NCBI GenBank assembly: GCA_002479245.1 | Contig: DLMG01000026.1 | Location: forward strand, 1 to 7,457 | Length of the DNA: 7,457 nt | Direction: 5' to 3' | Source: Verrucomicrobia subdivision 3 bacterium UBA7542 | Lineage (GTDB): Bacteria; Verrucomicrobiota; Verrucomicrobiia; Limisphaerales; UBA11358 | Shown: positions 7,216 through 7,457 of the stretch, one piece after another | How the letters are laid out: the number at the start of each line of letters is the position of its first letter | How positions within the stretch are numbered: the stretch's first letter is position 1 | Made by a program: the position numbers and the translations under genes | Notes under the pieces: model-generated | Databases searched by the model: none | The model's input: only the letters and a program-made list of their open reading frames with translations | What the model was told of the DNA's origin: nothing

Positions 7216-7306
7216 GTTATACCAAGTCAGTCCCGCCTGGACGATTCAGCGACAGATTGAAAGCACCCCGCCCGGCACTGACGCCGGTGTTTCGCGCGCC
7301 GTGTCC

Positions 7307-7457
7307 TCAGGCCTTCCAAACCTGTCCCGGTTTTGTTTTTACCACCGCCATGGCATTGCGCGTATCCACAATGCATGCCGACCAATCCGCCAGTTCCTGG
7401 TAATTGATGGTCTGGTGGTTGGTGGCAATGATGGCCGCATCGAAACTTTGCAGCGTT
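7307..7457 (-). CDS. Nucleotide-sugar dehydrogenase, C-terminal end only (UDP-GlcNAc/ManNAc dehydrogenase type)
   Basis: Reading the minus strand from 7456 gives 49 codons and a TGA at 7309-7307; the rest of the gene lies beyond the window edge. The peptide contains DAAIIATNHQTINYQELADW followed by CIVDTRNAM, the hallmark end of the UDP-glucose/GDP-mannose dehydrogenase C-terminal domain. There, a strand with A-T-x-H is followed by a strand ending in VDTRN. The short NYQELADW spacing suits the WbpA/WbpO/WecC branch, which oxidises the C6 of UDP-N-acetylhexosamines to uronic acids with two NAD+, better than UDP-glucose dehydrogenase; this finer call is inference. It points the same way as the epimerase/reductase, so precursor genes probably continue to the right. 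The gap of 428 bases and the palindromes between them may mean separate transcripts. Confidence 0.82.
   Translation of the reverse strand, partial: TLQSFDAAIIATNHQTINYQELADWSACIVDTRNAMAVVKTKPGQVWKA

Larger units (their letters stand above)
7059..7224. repeat. Palindrome cluster bounded by a 9-base direct repeat (REP/MITE-like)
   Basis: GTTATACCA occurs at 7059-7067 and again at 7216-7224 in the same orientation. Inside, TACCATTTC (7063-7071) is matched by its exact reverse complement GAAATGGTA (7180-7188), enclosing two hairpins. A third inverted pair abuts it. This nested arrangement looks like a small dispersed or non-autonomous element rather than a gene regulator. I recall similar hairpin sequences in verrucomicrobial intergenic regions, but copy number cannot be seen from one window. 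Confidence 0.55.
6879..7306. other. 428-base intergenic region with palindromic repeats, no gene
   Basis: I see no coding sequence on either strand here; the short frames that cross it have no family features and run through palindromes. Just after the dehydrogenase stop there is a small hairpin (CCGGC 7272-7276 with GCCGG 7283-7287, 6-base loop). It is followed in the transcript by only three T residues, so it is a weak terminator candidate at best. The middle (about 7059-7224) is a palindrome cluster, listed separately. Positions 7029-7054 hold a low-complexity stretch of ATTC/GGATT words including TCCAG-ATT-CTGGA. The part nearest the epimerase/reductase start must hold any promoter for the downstream genes, but I could not find a convincing -35/-10 pair. 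Confidence 0.7.

Noticed and set aside
7059..7224. Possible CRISPR array
   Set aside because: The repeats are few, different from one another and irregularly spaced, and no cas gene is near.
7272..7287. Rho-independent terminator after the dehydrogenase
   Set aside because: The stem is only 5 bp and the following T-run is three bases. It is too weak to call as a terminator.
6925..7403. Two short plus-strand frames (6925-7161 and 7158-7403)
   Set aside because: They run through the hairpin cluster and, in the second case, over the dehydrogenase end. There is no ribosome site or domain.

Overview
The window is a stretch of an envelope/exopolysaccharide locus from a Gram-negative, moderately GC-rich bacterium. 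All five recognisable genes lie on the minus strand, so transcription runs from the right edge to the left. An exosortase, a very large TPR lipoprotein, an outer-membrane beta-barrel protein and sugar-nucleotide enzymes together are typical of exosortase-bearing phyla. The protein style and the palindromic intergenic repeats suggest Verrucomicrobiota (Pedosphaera/Limisphaera-like), but this placement is inference and no marker gene is present.

Layout in transcription order: (1) 7457-7307, the last 49 codons of a nucleotide-sugar dehydrogenase of the UDP-GlcNAc/UDP-ManNAc dehydrogenase type, cut by the window edge; (2) 7306-6879, a 428-base gap holding a cluster of hairpins and paired short repeats; (3) 6878-5892, an extended short-chain dehydrogenase that looks like the bifunctional 3,5-epimerase/4-reductase of nucleotide-rhamnose synthesis (NRS/ER, UER1-like) rather than ordinary bacterial RmlD; (4) 5759-4443, a secreted outer-membrane beta-barrel protein; (5) 4312-3326, an exosortase with its Cys/Arg/His triad intact; (6) 3333-118, a 1071-residue TPR lipoprotein of the PrsT type, whose start overlaps the exosortase stop by 8 bases; (7) 117-1, a short non-coding tail with a small hairpin.

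Working model: the dehydrogenase and the epimerase/reductase supply activated sugars (a uronic acid and probably a deoxysugar) for a polysaccharide. The barrel protein and TPR lipoprotein probably act in its export or in envelope assembly. The exosortase processes C-terminally tagged (PEP-CTERM-like) surface proteins encoded elsewhere; no such target is present here.

I did not find a wholly new system. The points most worth a second look are: the three ~175-residue tandem blocks that build the C-terminal half of the TPR lipoprotein; the plant/virus-like NRS/ER features of the sugar enzyme; and the palindrome cluster at about 7059-7224.
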